NCBI GenBank assembly: GCA_910587505.1
Contig: CAJULD010000013.1
Span: 1 to 64,000 of the forward strand
DNA: 64,000 nucleotides
Reading direction: 5' to 3'
Source of the DNA: an uncultured Oscillospiraceae bacterium
Lineage (GTDB): Bacteria; Bacillota; Clostridia; Oscillospirales; Oscillospiraceae
Position 1 is the stretch's first letter. Each line of letters starts with the position of its first letter. This document shows positions 42,387-51,023 of this stretch, in pieces. The position numbers were made by a program, and so were the translations under genes. The notes under the pieces are model-generated. The model did no database searches. It was not told the origin of the DNA and saw only the letters and a program-made list of their open reading frames with translations.

Positions 42387-43492
42387 CGGGGCAGGAGACG
42401 GGCATCGGGGCCCAGATTCTCCAGGCGGCGGCCCGGCTGACGGACCTGGGACTGATCTCCCGGACCTGGGGAAACATCAGCGCCCGGGTGTCGGACAGCC
42501 GGTTTCTCATTACGCCCAGCGGTCTGGCCTATGAGACGCTGCGGGAGGACCAGCTGGTCCCGGTCAGCATGGCGGACGGCTCCTGGACGGGAAAAAACAG
42601 GCCCTCCAGTGAAAAGGGCATCCATGCCGGCGCTTACCGGCTGCGGCCCGAGGTAAACTTTATCATCCACACCCACCAGTACTGGGCCTCCGTGGCGGGT
42701 GTGGCGGGCAGGGCCGTCACCGGCTTTTCTCATCCCCTGCTGGGGAAGAGGATTCCCTGCGCCGCCTACGGACTGCCGGGGACGAAACGGCTGTGCCGGG
42801 CGGTGGAGGCGGAGGAGCGGGCCTGGCCGGACTGCCGGGCGTTCCTGCTGCGCAGTCACGGCGCGTTATGCCTGGGACAGGACATGGAGGACGCCTTCGC
42901 CCTCGCCCAGGCAATGGAGGAGGTCTGCATGGCGCGGGTCCGGGATCTGCCGGATGAAACCGCCGCAGCCGCCCCGCCGCCGGACCTGGGGCACAGCTTC
43001 CGGCAGGGGGACGCCTTTACGCTGACGGTCCATGGCGTGCAGAGGCGCTATCCGGTGACTGCTTCCTCTCTCCCCCCTGCCGCCGCCCTCCACGCCGCCG
43101 TCTACCGGGGCGGGAATTTTCAGTACATTGCCCATGAGGCGGACCACGCCGTGACGGCGGTCAGCGGCATGGGCGCGCCGCTGCGGCCCTATCTGGACGA
43201 TCTGGCGCAGATCGCCGGAGCGGACATCCGGTGCGTCCCGCCGGAGCCGCAGCGGGTAGAACGGGCCGTCCGGGGAAGGAACGCGGTGCTGCTGCGGAGC
43301 GCGGGGGCGCTGTGCGCCAGCGCTTTGCCAGACGACCTGGAGGCCGTGCGGGAGCTGCTGCGCAAGGGATGCGCCGCCCGGCTGTACGCCCGGGAGGTCC
43401 CCCCCGCCCCGCCGCTGGGCCGGACGGATGCCCTTCTCCAGAGGACAATCTATCTGCATTCCTACAGCAAAAAGAGGACGGCCCAATGCTGA
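42383..43492 (+). CDS. Two-domain class II aldolase/adducin protein
   Basis: 369 aa. Domain 1 (residues 1-215) is a class II aldolase with a complete zinc site: NISARVSDSRFLITPSG, PSSEKGIHAG (Glu), HTHQYWAS (two His) and LLRSHGALCLG (His). Domain 2 (residues ~225-345) repeats the fold in degenerate form (YIAHEADHAVTAVSGMGAPL, LLRSAGALC), having lost zinc ligands. It probably cleaves or epimerises a phosphorylated sugar made by the FGGY kinase two genes on. Confidence 0.8.
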   Translation: MTGQETGIGAQILQAAARLTDLGLISRTWGNISARVSDSRFLITPSGLAYETLREDQLVPVSMADGSWTGKNRPSSEKGIHAGAYRLRPEVNFIIHTHQYWASVAGVAGRAVTGFSHPLLGKRIPCAAYGLPGTKRLCRAVEAEERAWPDCRAFLLRSHGALCLGQDMEDAFALAQAMEEVCMARVRDLPDETAAAAPPPDLGHSFRQGDAFTLTVHGVQRRYPVTASSLPPAAALHAAVYRGGNFQYIAHEADHAVTAVSGMGAPLRPYLDDLAQIAGADIRCVPPEPQRVERAVRGRNAVLLRSAGALCASALPDDLEAVRELLRKGCAARLYAREVPPAPPLGRTDALLQRTIYLHSYSKKRTAQC

Positions 43493-44202
43493 AAAAATTG
43501 TCCGCGGAGAAGCTGGAGGAGCTTCTGGAGGCGGCGGTAGAGGAATTCGCCCGGCGGGGCCCCGACGGGGCCAGCATGCGGGACATCGCGGACCGGGCCG
43601 GCATCAGCGTGGGGGTTCTGTACAAATATTATGAGAACAAGGAGGCCCTGTTCCGCGCCTGTCTGGACCGCAGTCTGGAGGCGCTGAACGTTGCGCTGGA
43701 GGAGGTCACCCGGGAGGAGGGCCGGCTGATGGAGTATTCCCGGCGGATCGTCCGAAGGCTCCTCCGGTTCTCCGGGGAGCACCCCGGCTATGTGCGGCTG
43801 TACTGCTCTTTGACCGCCACAGAGTCCGCCGCCCGGCTGGCCGGAGAGCTGGAGAGCGCCTCCGCCGGAATGTTTACCCGCTGCATCGCCGCCGGACAGG
43901 CCTCCGGCGACCTGCGGCAGGACGTGCATCCGGGCATGTTCGCCTTTTTCTTCGACAGTCTGCTGATGATGATCCAGTTCACCGGCTGCTGCGGATACTA
44001 CCGGGAGCGCTTCCGCCTGTACTGCGGCGGCACACCGGAGGAACTGGAGACGCTTGTAGAGGAGGAGCTGTTGAAGTTTTTTGAGTCGGCGTTTACCTTT
44101 GAGGCCTCGCAGGTGGTTCATCGAGAGGCCGGGGCGAAGGCCCCCGTTCCTCTCTTTCCGGGGCCTCCGGCCCCGCGCCACGGGACTGCAAAGCAGCTGT
44201 AA
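43486..44202 (+). CDS. TetR-family regulator inside the operon
   Basis: 238 aa. N-terminal HTH GASMRDIADRAGISVGVLYK then YYENKEALFRACL (residues ~18-60), followed by a helical ligand-binding domain. The last ~30 residues are rich in Pro and Ala and may be a readthrough tail. ATG overlaps the aldolase stop by 7 bp, so it is cotranscribed with the genes it probably controls. Confidence 0.88.
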   Translation: MLKKLSAEKLEELLEAAVEEFARRGPDGASMRDIADRAGISVGVLYKYYENKEALFRACLDRSLEALNVALEEVTREEGRLMEYSRRIVRRLLRFSGEHPGYVRLYCSLTATESAARLAGELESASAGMFTRCIAAGQASGDLRQDVHPGMFAFFFDSLLMMIQFTGCCGYYRERFRLYCGGTPEELETLVEEELLKFFESAFTFEASQVVHREAGAKAPVPLFPGPPAPRHGTAKQL

Positions 44203-44221
44203 CAGTGTGTGGAGGGAAAAT

Positions 44222-45814
44222 ATGACGTATGTACTGGCCTATGACATAGGCACCACCGGAGTAAAGACCTGCCTGTTCGGCATCGGGGAGCGCATCATGC
44301 TGCTCTCCAGCGCCCAGGAGGGCTACGGCCTGTATATTCTGGAGAACGGCGGCGCGGAGCAGGACCCGGAGGAGTGGTGGCGCGCCATGCGCCTCACCAC
44401 CGGCAGACTCTTTGCCGAAGCCGGCGTTTCCCCGGCGGAGGTGGCCGGGGTGTCCTTCTGCTCCCAGATGCAGGGGCTGGTGCTGGTGGACCGGGAGGGA
44501 AAGCCGGTGCGCCGCGCCATGAGCTACATGGACCAGCGGGCCGGAGAGGAACTGAAAAAGGGCCTGGCTTTCGGTCCCCGGATCGCGGGCGCCAACGTGT
44601 TCCGGCTGCTGCGGTGCCTTCGGGCCACCGGAGCCATGCCAGGCAGCGTGAAGGACCCGGTGTGGAAATACAGGTGGGTCCAGTCCCATGAGCCGGAAAA
44701 TTTCCGGCGGGTGGACAAATGGCTGGATGTAAAGGATTACCTGCTGCTGCGCTGCACCGGGCGTGCGGTGATGACCCGGGATTCCGCCTATGCCACCCTG
44801 CTCTATGACACCCGGAAGGGCCGGGAGGGCTGGTGCGGGGCGCTGTGCCGCATGTTCGGCGTGGACACGGCTCACCTGCCCCCCATCATCCGCTCCACGG
44901 ATCAGGTGGGCGGCCTGACGGAGCAGGCGGCGGCGGAGCTGGGTCTGACGCCCGGCACGCCGGTGTTCGGCGGCGGCGGGGACGCCTCCCTCATCGGCGT
45001 CGGCGCGGGGGCGACCGCCGTAGGCAGCACCCACATTTACTGCGGCACCTCCGGCTGGGTCATCACCGTGACGGACCGGCAGCTGGTGGACGTAACCGCC
45101 ATGATCGCCGCCGTCGTGGGCGCCCAGGCGGGGCGGTACAGTTACTTCGCGGAAATGGAAACCGCCGGGAAGTGCCTGGAATGGGTCAAGGATCACCTGG
45201 CGCTGGACGAGATCGGCGTATACCTGGAAAAGCGCCACGTGGCCGAAAGTCAGGAGGCGGTGTATGCCAGCCTGTACGACTACCTCACCGAAACGGTGAA
45301 GGCGGTCCCCGCCGGGTCCGGCGGCGTAATCTTCACCCCCTGGCTCCACGGCAACCGCTGTCCCTTTGAAGATCCGGCCTCGGCGGGCATGTTTTTCAAT
45401 ATCCGGCTGAACACCGGCAAATCGGAGCTGATCCGGGCGGTGCTGGAGGGCGTTTGCTTCCATCTGCGCTGGATGCTGGAGTGTCAGGCGAAGAAGACCG
45501 CCACCTCCGATCCCATCCGCTTTGTGGGCGGCGGCGCGCTCTCCCCGGTGACATGCCAGATTCTTGCCGATATCACCGGCCGGACCATCCAGACGGTGGC
45601 CAGTCCTCAGAACGCCGGAAGCGTGGGGGCGGCGGCGGTGATGGCCGTGGGCCTCGGGCTGACCGGCAGCCTGGATGAAGCGGGAAAGCTCATCCCGGCG
45701 GAACAGACGTTTGTGCCCGATCCGGCCAGCCGCGCCGTCTACGACCGGAATTTTGCCGTGTTCAGGCAGCTGTACGCCGCCAACAGAAAGGGCTTTCGCG
45801 CCCTGAACGGATAA
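44222..45814 (+). CDS. FGGY-family carbohydrate kinase
   Basis: 530 aa. N-terminal phosphate-1 motif AYDIGTTGVKTCLF, GVSFCSQMQGLVLVD, and the C-terminal FVGGGALSPVTCQILADITG adenosine motif. Xylulokinase-like. Phosphorylates a pentose or hexose-type substrate, perhaps feeding the aldolase upstream. ATG with GGAGGG before it. Confidence 0.9.
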   Translation: MTYVLAYDIGTTGVKTCLFGIGERIMLLSSAQEGYGLYILENGGAEQDPEEWWRAMRLTTGRLFAEAGVSPAEVAGVSFCSQMQGLVLVDREGKPVRRAMSYMDQRAGEELKKGLAFGPRIAGANVFRLLRCLRATGAMPGSVKDPVWKYRWVQSHEPENFRRVDKWLDVKDYLLLRCTGRAVMTRDSAYATLLYDTRKGREGWCGALCRMFGVDTAHLPPIIRSTDQVGGLTEQAAAELGLTPGTPVFGGGGDASLIGVGAGATAVGSTHIYCGTSGWVITVTDRQLVDVTAMIAAVVGAQAGRYSYFAEMETAGKCLEWVKDHLALDEIGVYLEKRHVAESQEAVYASLYDYLTETVKAVPAGSGGVIFTPWLHGNRCPFEDPASAGMFFNIRLNTGKSELIRAVLEGVCFHLRWMLECQAKKTATSDPIRFVGGGALSPVTCQILADITGRTIQTVASPQNAGSVGAAAVMAVGLGLTGSLDEAGKLIPAEQTFVPDPASRAVYDRNFAVFRQLYAANRKGFRALNG

Positions 45815-45829
45815 GGGAGGAACCTGGAT

Positions 45830-46252
45830 ATGCCCAGAAAAGAGCTGATACGTTCCCTGAAATTTTTCCTGTTTTCCACCTCCGCCGGAATCATCGAGCT
45901 GGGCGTTTTCTCCCTGCTCAACGAGCTGACGGCGTGGAGCTACTGGCCCTGTTACCTCATCGCCCTGGTCGTGTCGGTGCTGTGGAACTTCACGCTGAAC
46001 CGGCGCTTCACCTTCCAGTCCGCCGGAAACGTGCCGAAGGCCATGGCGCTGGTGTTCGCCTTCTACTGCGTGTTTACGCCGCTGTCCACCTGGCTGGGCC
46101 ACTATCTGGCGGACGTGCTGTGCTGGAACGAATATCTGGTGACGGGAATCAACATGGTGTGCAATTTTGTACTGGAATTTCTCTACCAGCGTTTCGTGGT
46201 GTTCCGGGATTCTCTGGACACCAGTCAGGCCGCCGGAAAGAAGAATAAATGA
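45830..46252 (+). CDS. GtrA-family membrane protein
   Basis: 140 aa with four hydrophobic helices. FFLFSTSAGIIELGVFSLLN, NFTLNRRFTF and NFVLEFLYQRFVVF are typical of GtrA/DPMS flippase-like proteins that move polyprenyl-linked sugars. GGGAGG upstream, 15 bases after the kinase stop, so the last gene of the operon. Confidence 0.88.
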   Translation: MPRKELIRSLKFFLFSTSAGIIELGVFSLLNELTAWSYWPCYLIALVVSVLWNFTLNRRFTFQSAGNVPKAMALVFAFYCVFTPLSTWLGHYLADVLCWNEYLVTGINMVCNFVLEFLYQRFVVFRDSLDTSQAAGKKNK

Positions 46253-46258
46253 CAGCAA

Positions 46259-46288
46259 AACCGCCTGTCCCCTTTCGGACAGGCGGTA
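46259..46288 (+). terminator. Terminator of the aminotransferase operon
   Basis: ACCGCCTGTCC/GGACAGGCGGT, a perfect 11-bp stem with a CCTTTC loop, 8 bp after the gtrA stop. Could serve both strands. Confidence 0.75.
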
Positions 46289-46333
46289 ACTCCGTCCCCA
46301 TTGCCGCCTGTGGCGGCGGGCAGCCGGTCTTTA

Positions 46334-46888
46334 TCACTTTTCCTCATAGACTGCCCGGCTGCCGCCGATGAACTTCGGTCTGGTCCGGGCGCAGAGCAGG
46401 ATGGCCTGCCCGATATGGTCCAGCCCCAGCCGCACCGGCACCGCCACGGGGCGCAGGTGCATTCCGATCAGCGTCCCGCCGATGTCCATACCGGCGTGGG
46501 CCCGGAGCTGCTCCACCGCCACCGGATGGCGGAAGCGCTCCCACGCCGTGGCGGCGAAAGACCCGCCGGCCCTGGGCTGGGGGCGGACGTTGACGGGATC
46601 ATAGCCGTACTTCGCCGCGCAGTCCGCCTCGATGACCAGCGCCCGGTTCAGATGCTCGCAGCACTGAGCGGCCAGATAGATCCCCCGCTCCTCCACCAGC
46701 GGGCAGATCCCGTCAAAGACGGCCTGCGCCGCCTCCAGACTGGACGCCTTGCCGATCCGGCCTCCCACGATCTCCGAGGAGGAGCAGCCCACCACAAAAA
46801 TATCTCCGGGCCGCAGGTTCGCTGCCGCCAGCAGCTCCGTTGCCGCCGTGGATGCCTGTACCGAAATTTCCTCCAAAGTGAAATTCAT
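46334..46888 (-). CDS. TIGR01440 family protein (DUF436)
   Basis: 184 aa. DIFVVGCSSSEIVGGRIGKASS near residues 28-50 and the C-terminal AHAGMDIGGTLIGMHLRPVAVPVR are hallmarks of this uncharacterised, highly conserved Firmicutes family. Function unknown. ATG with GGGAGG ten bases upstream. Confidence 0.9.
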   Translation of the reverse strand: MNFTLEEISVQASTAATELLAAANLRPGDIFVVGCSSSEIVGGRIGKASSLEAAQAVFDGICPLVEERGIYLAAQCCEHLNRALVIEADCAAKYGYDPVNVRPQPRAGGSFAATAWERFRHPVAVEQLRAHAGMDIGGTLIGMHLRPVAVPVRLGLDHIGQAILLCARTRPKFIGGSRAVYEEK

Positions 46889-46917
46889 AAAACGATAACC
46901 TCCCCATACAAGACAAA

Positions 46918-46970
46918 ATTCTGTGGTCAAAAGTTCCTTTTGATCTTTTTCTTTTTTATAAAAGAATGCG
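46918..46970. repeat. Dispersed AAAAGTTCCTTTTGATC hairpin repeat
   Basis: AAAAGTTCCTTTTGATCTTT followed by TTCTTTTTTATAAAAGAATG; same family as at 53998-54045, here inverted. Confidence 0.5.
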
Positions 46971-46981
46971 TGCCAGTCCGC

Positions 46982-48364
46982 CTACTCCTCATCGGGCCGC
47001 TTCATGTCCCGCCAGACGGTACACATCATGGTAATGAAGCAGGCCCCGCCGCCAACGACGTCGCTGACCGGCTCGGAGGCGAACACCCCGTAGGCCCCCA
47101 GTCCCCACAGCCGGGGCAGAAACAGCATCAGCGGCACTACCAGAATCACCTTCCGGAACAGGGAGAAAAACACCGCGTTCCTCGCCCGGCCCAGCGCCAC
47201 GAAGGTATTCTGCCCGATCATCTGAAAACTCATCATCACATAGGCCGCGTAGTAGACCCGCATGGTGGGCACCCCCACCGCCAGCAGCCCCGGATCGTCG
47301 TTGAACAGCAGGATAAACACCCGCGGAAAAGCCAGCAGCAGCGCCCACACCAGTATATTGTACCCCAGACAGCTTACCGTCAGAAACCGGATGCTCTCCC
47401 GGACCCGGCTGTACTTCCCCGCGCCGTAGTTGTAGCCCATGACCGGCTGCGCCCCCTGGGTCAGGCCCCGGATGGGCTGGAAGACGATCTCCCGGACGGA
47501 GACGATGGCGGTCATGGCCGCCACATACAGGTCCCCGCTGCCGGAGACCGCCCCATAGGCCTGAAGCTGGGCGTTGCCCAGAGCCTGCACCAGACTGTTG
47601 GTGACGGAGAAGGTGAATCCCGTCAGCCCCAGACCGCAAATCCGTTTCAGAACAGGAAGCTCCAGCCCCATGCTCCCCCGCTCCAGCCGCAGCACCGCCC
47701 GCTTCCCCGTCAGGAATGCCAGCACCCACACGGCGGAGCAGGTCTGGGCAATCACCGTGGCCAGGGCCGCGCCCTGCACCCCCATGCCCAGGCCGAAAAT
47801 CAGCACCGGGTCCAGAATCAGGTTGACGACCGCGCCCAACAGGGTGGTCATCATGCCCACCCTGCCGAATCCCTGCGCGTTGATAAAGGGATTCATCCCC
47901 AGTCCGATCATCACCGGAACGACCCCTGTCAGATAGATTTGCAGGTAATTCCGGGCGTGGACCACGGTCTCGCCGCTGCCGCCCACCAGGTACAGGAAGG
48001 GCGTCGCAAACAGATAAAAACCGGCGGTCAGAACCGCGCCCAGCAGGAGCAGCAGCGTGAAGCTGACGCCCATAATCCGGGCAGCCTGCCTGTCGTCCCC
48101 CCGGCCCCGGGCAATGGAAAACAGGGGCGCGCCGCCGGTACCGCAGAGGTTGGCGAAAGCGGTGATGATATACGTGCACGGCATCACCAGACCGATGCCG
48201 GTAAAGGCGTCCCGCCCGATGGCGTCGATGTGGCCGATAAAGGCCCGGTCCACCACGTTGTACAGCACTACCGTCAGCTGGGCCACCGTCAGAGGGATGG
48301 CCAGGGACAAAATGTTTCGGGCAATGCCGCCCTGGGAAAAATCATTTCTGCGCTGCGAGGCCAT
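46982..48364 (-). CDS. MATE-family efflux transporter
   Basis: 460 aa, twelve hydrophobic segments. N-terminal half contains LSLAIPLTVAQLTVVLYNVVDRAFIG, and each half holds the GxxxxNxxxDP-type region (AVVNLILDPVLIFGLGMG). Probably a Na- or H-coupled multidrug or metabolite exporter. ATG at 48364 with GGAGAA upstream. Monocistronic. Confidence 0.9.
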   Translation of the reverse strand: MASQRRNDFSQGGIARNILSLAIPLTVAQLTVVLYNVVDRAFIGHIDAIGRDAFTGIGLVMPCTYIITAFANLCGTGGAPLFSIARGRGDDRQAARIMGVSFTLLLLLGAVLTAGFYLFATPFLYLVGGSGETVVHARNYLQIYLTGVVPVMIGLGMNPFINAQGFGRVGMMTTLLGAVVNLILDPVLIFGLGMGVQGAALATVIAQTCSAVWVLAFLTGKRAVLRLERGSMGLELPVLKRICGLGLTGFTFSVTNSLVQALGNAQLQAYGAVSGSGDLYVAAMTAIVSVREIVFQPIRGLTQGAQPVMGYNYGAGKYSRVRESIRFLTVSCLGYNILVWALLLAFPRVFILLFNDDPGLLAVGVPTMRVYYAAYVMMSFQMIGQNTFVALGRARNAVFFSLFRKVILVVPLMLFLPRLWGLGAYGVFASEPVSDVVGGGACFITMMCTVWRDMKRPDEE

Positions 48365-48468
48365 AACGTTTCTCCAGTTTCTGTTTTTTTCTATTGTAGG
48401 CCGTTTGCATGGAAATTGCAAGAGGATGTTCCAGACAGACGGCATCGTCAGCACATCTGTAAATCAGT

Positions 48469-48510
48469 AAGAATCTGTATTCATAACCGTGGGATGCCGG
48501 ATGGGCGGAA
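48469..48510. repeat. MITE-like repeat end fragment
   Basis: AAGAATCTGTATTCATAACC then GTGGGATGCCGGATGGGCGG; matches the left ends at 27783 and 57935. Confidence 0.65.
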
Positions 48511-48522
48511 ACAGCGGCACGG

Positions 48523-48557
48523 AAAACGGGCGATGCCGGAAAGGCACCGCCCGTTTC
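48523..48557 (-). terminator. cysS terminator
   Basis: AAACGGGCGATGCC/GGCACCGCCCGTTT stem (one A-C mismatch) with a GGAAA loop; 28 bp downstream of the cysS stop on the minus strand. Confidence 0.7.
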
Positions 48558-48584
48558 TGCAATTCAGAGAAGCATCCCGCCCGT

Positions 48585-50036
48585 CTATACCCGCTTCCAG
48601 CTGGCTCCATCTCTGGTGTCGGTGACCTCAATGCCCCGGGCCTTCAGCTCATCCCGGATGCGGTCGGCTTCCGCGAAGTCCTTCGCCTTCTTGGCCTCGG
48701 CCCGCCGGAGAACCAGCGCGTCGATGTCCGGGTCGCCCTCGCCGGTGATCGCAATGCCGCCGGAAGCCGCCGCGGAGGACTGCGCTTTGGCGTCTGCCTC
48801 CCGCTTGGCGGCAGCTTTCTCCAGAAGGCTCAGGCCCAATACCCGGTCGAAGTCCTCCAGCAGGGCCAGCCTGGTCTCATCGTTGGCGCTCACCTTCAAA
48901 GCGTCGTACAGAGCGGTGACGCCCAGAGAGGTGTTCAGGTCGTTGCCCAGAGCCTTGCGGAACTTCTCCTTCTGGGCGGCAAAGACCTCCTGGTCCACTT
49001 CTCCGTCTCCCGGCCTGAGAGCGGCGACGCGGGCGATAAGCTTCAGGTAGGCCCCCTGGGCGTTGTCCAGGTTCTCCCAGGAGAAGACCAGGGACTTGCG
49101 GTAGTGGCTCTGGAGGCAGAAGAGGCGGTAGGCCAGGGGATCGTAGCCCCTCTCCTCCACGAGGGAAAGGATCAGCTTCTCTCCCTTGCTCTTGCTCATC
49201 TTTCCGGTGCTGGAGACCAGATGCAGTCCATGCACCCACCAGTTGCACCACTTGTGCCCCAGATACGCCTCGCTCTGGGCGATCTCGTTGGTGTGATGGG
49301 GGAAGGCGTTGTCGATGCCGCCGCAGTGGATGTCCAGGTCCTCCCCCAGGTGCTTCATGGAGATGGCGGAGCACTCGATGTGCCAGCCGGGATAGCCCAC
49401 GCCCCAGGGGGAGTCCCATTTGAGGGCCTGGTCCTCGAACTTGGACTGGGTGAACCAGAGGACGAAGTCGCTCTTATTGCGCTTGTTCCCGTCCTCCTCC
49501 ACGCCCTCCCGGACGCCCACGGCCAGGTCCTCGGCGTCGTGGTCGTTGAAGACGTAATATCGCTCCAGCCTGCTGGTGTCAAAGTAGATGTTGCCCCCGG
49601 CGGGATAGGCGTAGCCGGTGTCCAGCAGCCTGGTGATCAGCCGGATATACTCATTGATGCAGTTGGTGGCGGGCTCCACCACGTCGGGGCGCTTGATGTT
49701 CAGCCTGGCGCAGTCGGAGAAAAAGGCGTCGGTGTAGTAACGGGCGATGTCCATGATGGTCCTGTTTTCCCGCCTGGCGCCCCTGAGCATCTTGTCCTCG
49801 CCGGTGTCGGCGTCGGAGGAGAGGTGGCCCACATCGGTGATGTTCATGACGCGTTTGACGTTGTAGCCCTCATAGCGCAGGAATTTTTCCAGCACGTCCT
49901 CGGTGATATAGGTGCGCAGGTTGCCGATATGGGCAAAGTCGTAGACCGTGGGACCGCAGGTGTACATCTTCACGATGTCGGGATGGTTGGGGACGAACTC
50001 TTCCTTGCGGTGCGTAGCGGAATTGTACAGATACAT
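48585..50036 (-). CDS. cysS: Cysteinyl-tRNA synthetase
   Basis: 483 aa. YTCGPTVYDFAHIGN (HIGH motif variant), zinc residues CARLN..., GWHIECSAIS and HHTNEIAQSEA, and KMSKSKGEKL (KMSKS). Charges tRNA-Cys. ATG at 50036 with AAGGAG eight bases upstream; begins two bases after the cysE stop. Confidence 0.97.
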   Translation of the reverse strand: MYLYNSATHRKEEFVPNHPDIVKMYTCGPTVYDFAHIGNLRTYITEDVLEKFLRYEGYNVKRVMNITDVGHLSSDADTGEDKMLRGARRENRTIMDIARYYTDAFFSDCARLNIKRPDVVEPATNCINEYIRLITRLLDTGYAYPAGGNIYFDTSRLERYYVFNDHDAEDLAVGVREGVEEDGNKRNKSDFVLWFTQSKFEDQALKWDSPWGVGYPGWHIECSAISMKHLGEDLDIHCGGIDNAFPHHTNEIAQSEAYLGHKWCNWWVHGLHLVSSTGKMSKSKGEKLILSLVEERGYDPLAYRLFCLQSHYRKSLVFSWENLDNAQGAYLKLIARVAALRPGDGEVDQEVFAAQKEKFRKALGNDLNTSLGVTALYDALKVSANDETRLALLEDFDRVLGLSLLEKAAAKREADAKAQSSAAASGGIAITGEGDPDIDALVLRRAEAKKAKDFAEADRIRDELKARGIEVTDTRDGASWKRV

Positions 50037-50038
50037 AG

Positions 50039-50689
50039 TCAATTCTCCTTACTGTTTTCAGCTTCCTGCAATATTTTCTCCAGCTCTTCCACCCTTTTTG
50101 TCAAAGCCTCGATTTTTTGCAGAGTGGGGTTGACCACACTGGTCTGGTCCACCTCGTCGGCGTAGCGGCGGACCCTTTCGCCGTTGATGCGGACGATCTG
50201 GGCGGGGACGCCCACGGCGGTGGCGTTGGCGGGCACGTCCTGAAGCACTACCGCGCCGGCGGCGATGCGGGCGTTGTCGTGGATGGTGATGGGGCCCAGC
50301 ACCCGCGCGCCGGAGCCCACCATGACGTTGTTGCCCAGGGTGGGGTGGCGCTTGCCCACGTCCTTGCCGGTGCCGCCCAGAGTGACGCCCTGATAGAGCA
50401 GCACGTCATCGCCGATCTCCGTGGTCTCGCCAATGACGATGCCCGCGCCGTGGTCGATGACCAGTCTTCTCCCAATCGTCGCGCCGGGGTGGATCTCGAT
50501 GCCGGTCCAGAACCGGGCCCACTGGGAAATACATCGGGCCGGGAAACAGAGCTGATGGCGGTGAAGCCAGTGAGCAATGCGGTAGTAGACGGTGGCGTGA
50601 ACGCCGGCATACAGAAGGAAAATTTCCAGTTTCCCTCTGGCGGCGGGGTCACGCTTCTGATAGGCGGTCAGGGTTTCCTGCAATAACAT
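50039..50689 (-). CDS. cysE: Serine O-acetyltransferase
   Basis: 216 aa. Hexapeptide-repeat left-handed helix: GIEIHPGATIGRRLVIDHG, GETTEIGDDVLLYQGVTLGG, KRHPTLGNNVMVGSGA. Makes O-acetylserine for cysteine synthesis. C-terminal coiled coil (LTKRVEELEKIL). I chose the internal ATG at 50689, where family similarity starts. The cysE-cysS pairing is common in Firmicutes; no T-box leader seen. Confidence 0.94.
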   Translation of the reverse strand: MLLQETLTAYQKRDPAARGKLEIFLLYAGVHATVYYRIAHWLHRHQLCFPARCISQWARFWTGIEIHPGATIGRRLVIDHGAGIVIGETTEIGDDVLLYQGVTLGGTGKDVGKRHPTLGNNVMVGSGARVLGPITIHDNARIAAGAVVLQDVPANATAVGVPAQIVRINGERVRRYADEVDQTSVVNPTLQKIEALTKRVEELEKILQEAENSKEN

Positions 50690-50774
50690 AGGGAAGTCCT
50701 CTATTGATTCGTTTGATCTTCGCCGCCTCCGGCGGCGAACGGGGGATTTTTCTTCCATCGGCTTCCAGCCCCGG

Positions 50775-50804
50775 GGTACTTTTCCTCTGGGGGAAAAGTA
50801 CCTG
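50775..50804. repeat. GGTACTTTTCC hairpin upstream of cysE
   Basis: GGTACTTTTCC/GGGAAAAGTACC with a short CTGG-type loop, a further form of the dispersed intergenic hairpins. Lies between the divergent cysE and helicase genes. Confidence 0.5.
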
Positions 50805-50937
50805 TCTGTCCCCCGCCCTGACAGGAGCGGCAGCTCATTTCATTATATTACAGTCCAATCCCCTCCGTGTCAAGGAAAGAAACGTCCCATCTTTCTGTGA
50901 AAAAAACGTGAATTTTCGGGAAAACCGCCCCCTGCCC

Positions 50938-50966
50938 TTGCCTCGCGGCCATTTTTGTGATATTAT
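50938..50966 (+). promoter_or_regulatory. Promoter of the helicase gene
   Basis: TTGCCT (50938-50943) and TATTAT (50961-50966) with a 17-bp spacer, about 55 bp before the start. Confidence 0.7.
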
Positions 50967-51023
50967 AAACGGGTTGTCAGACACGCAGCGACAGAAAACA
51001 CATAAAGCGCGAGGATAAAATCT

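Noticed and set aside
44093..46258. A 721-codon minus-strand frame opposite the FGGY kinase and GtrA genes
   Set aside because: Shadow of two clear genes; no recognisable motif and composition typical of antisense frames.
50690..51023. T-box leader upstream of cysE-cysS
   Set aside because: No GGGTGGNACC-type antiterminator sequence seen; only a repeat hairpin is present.
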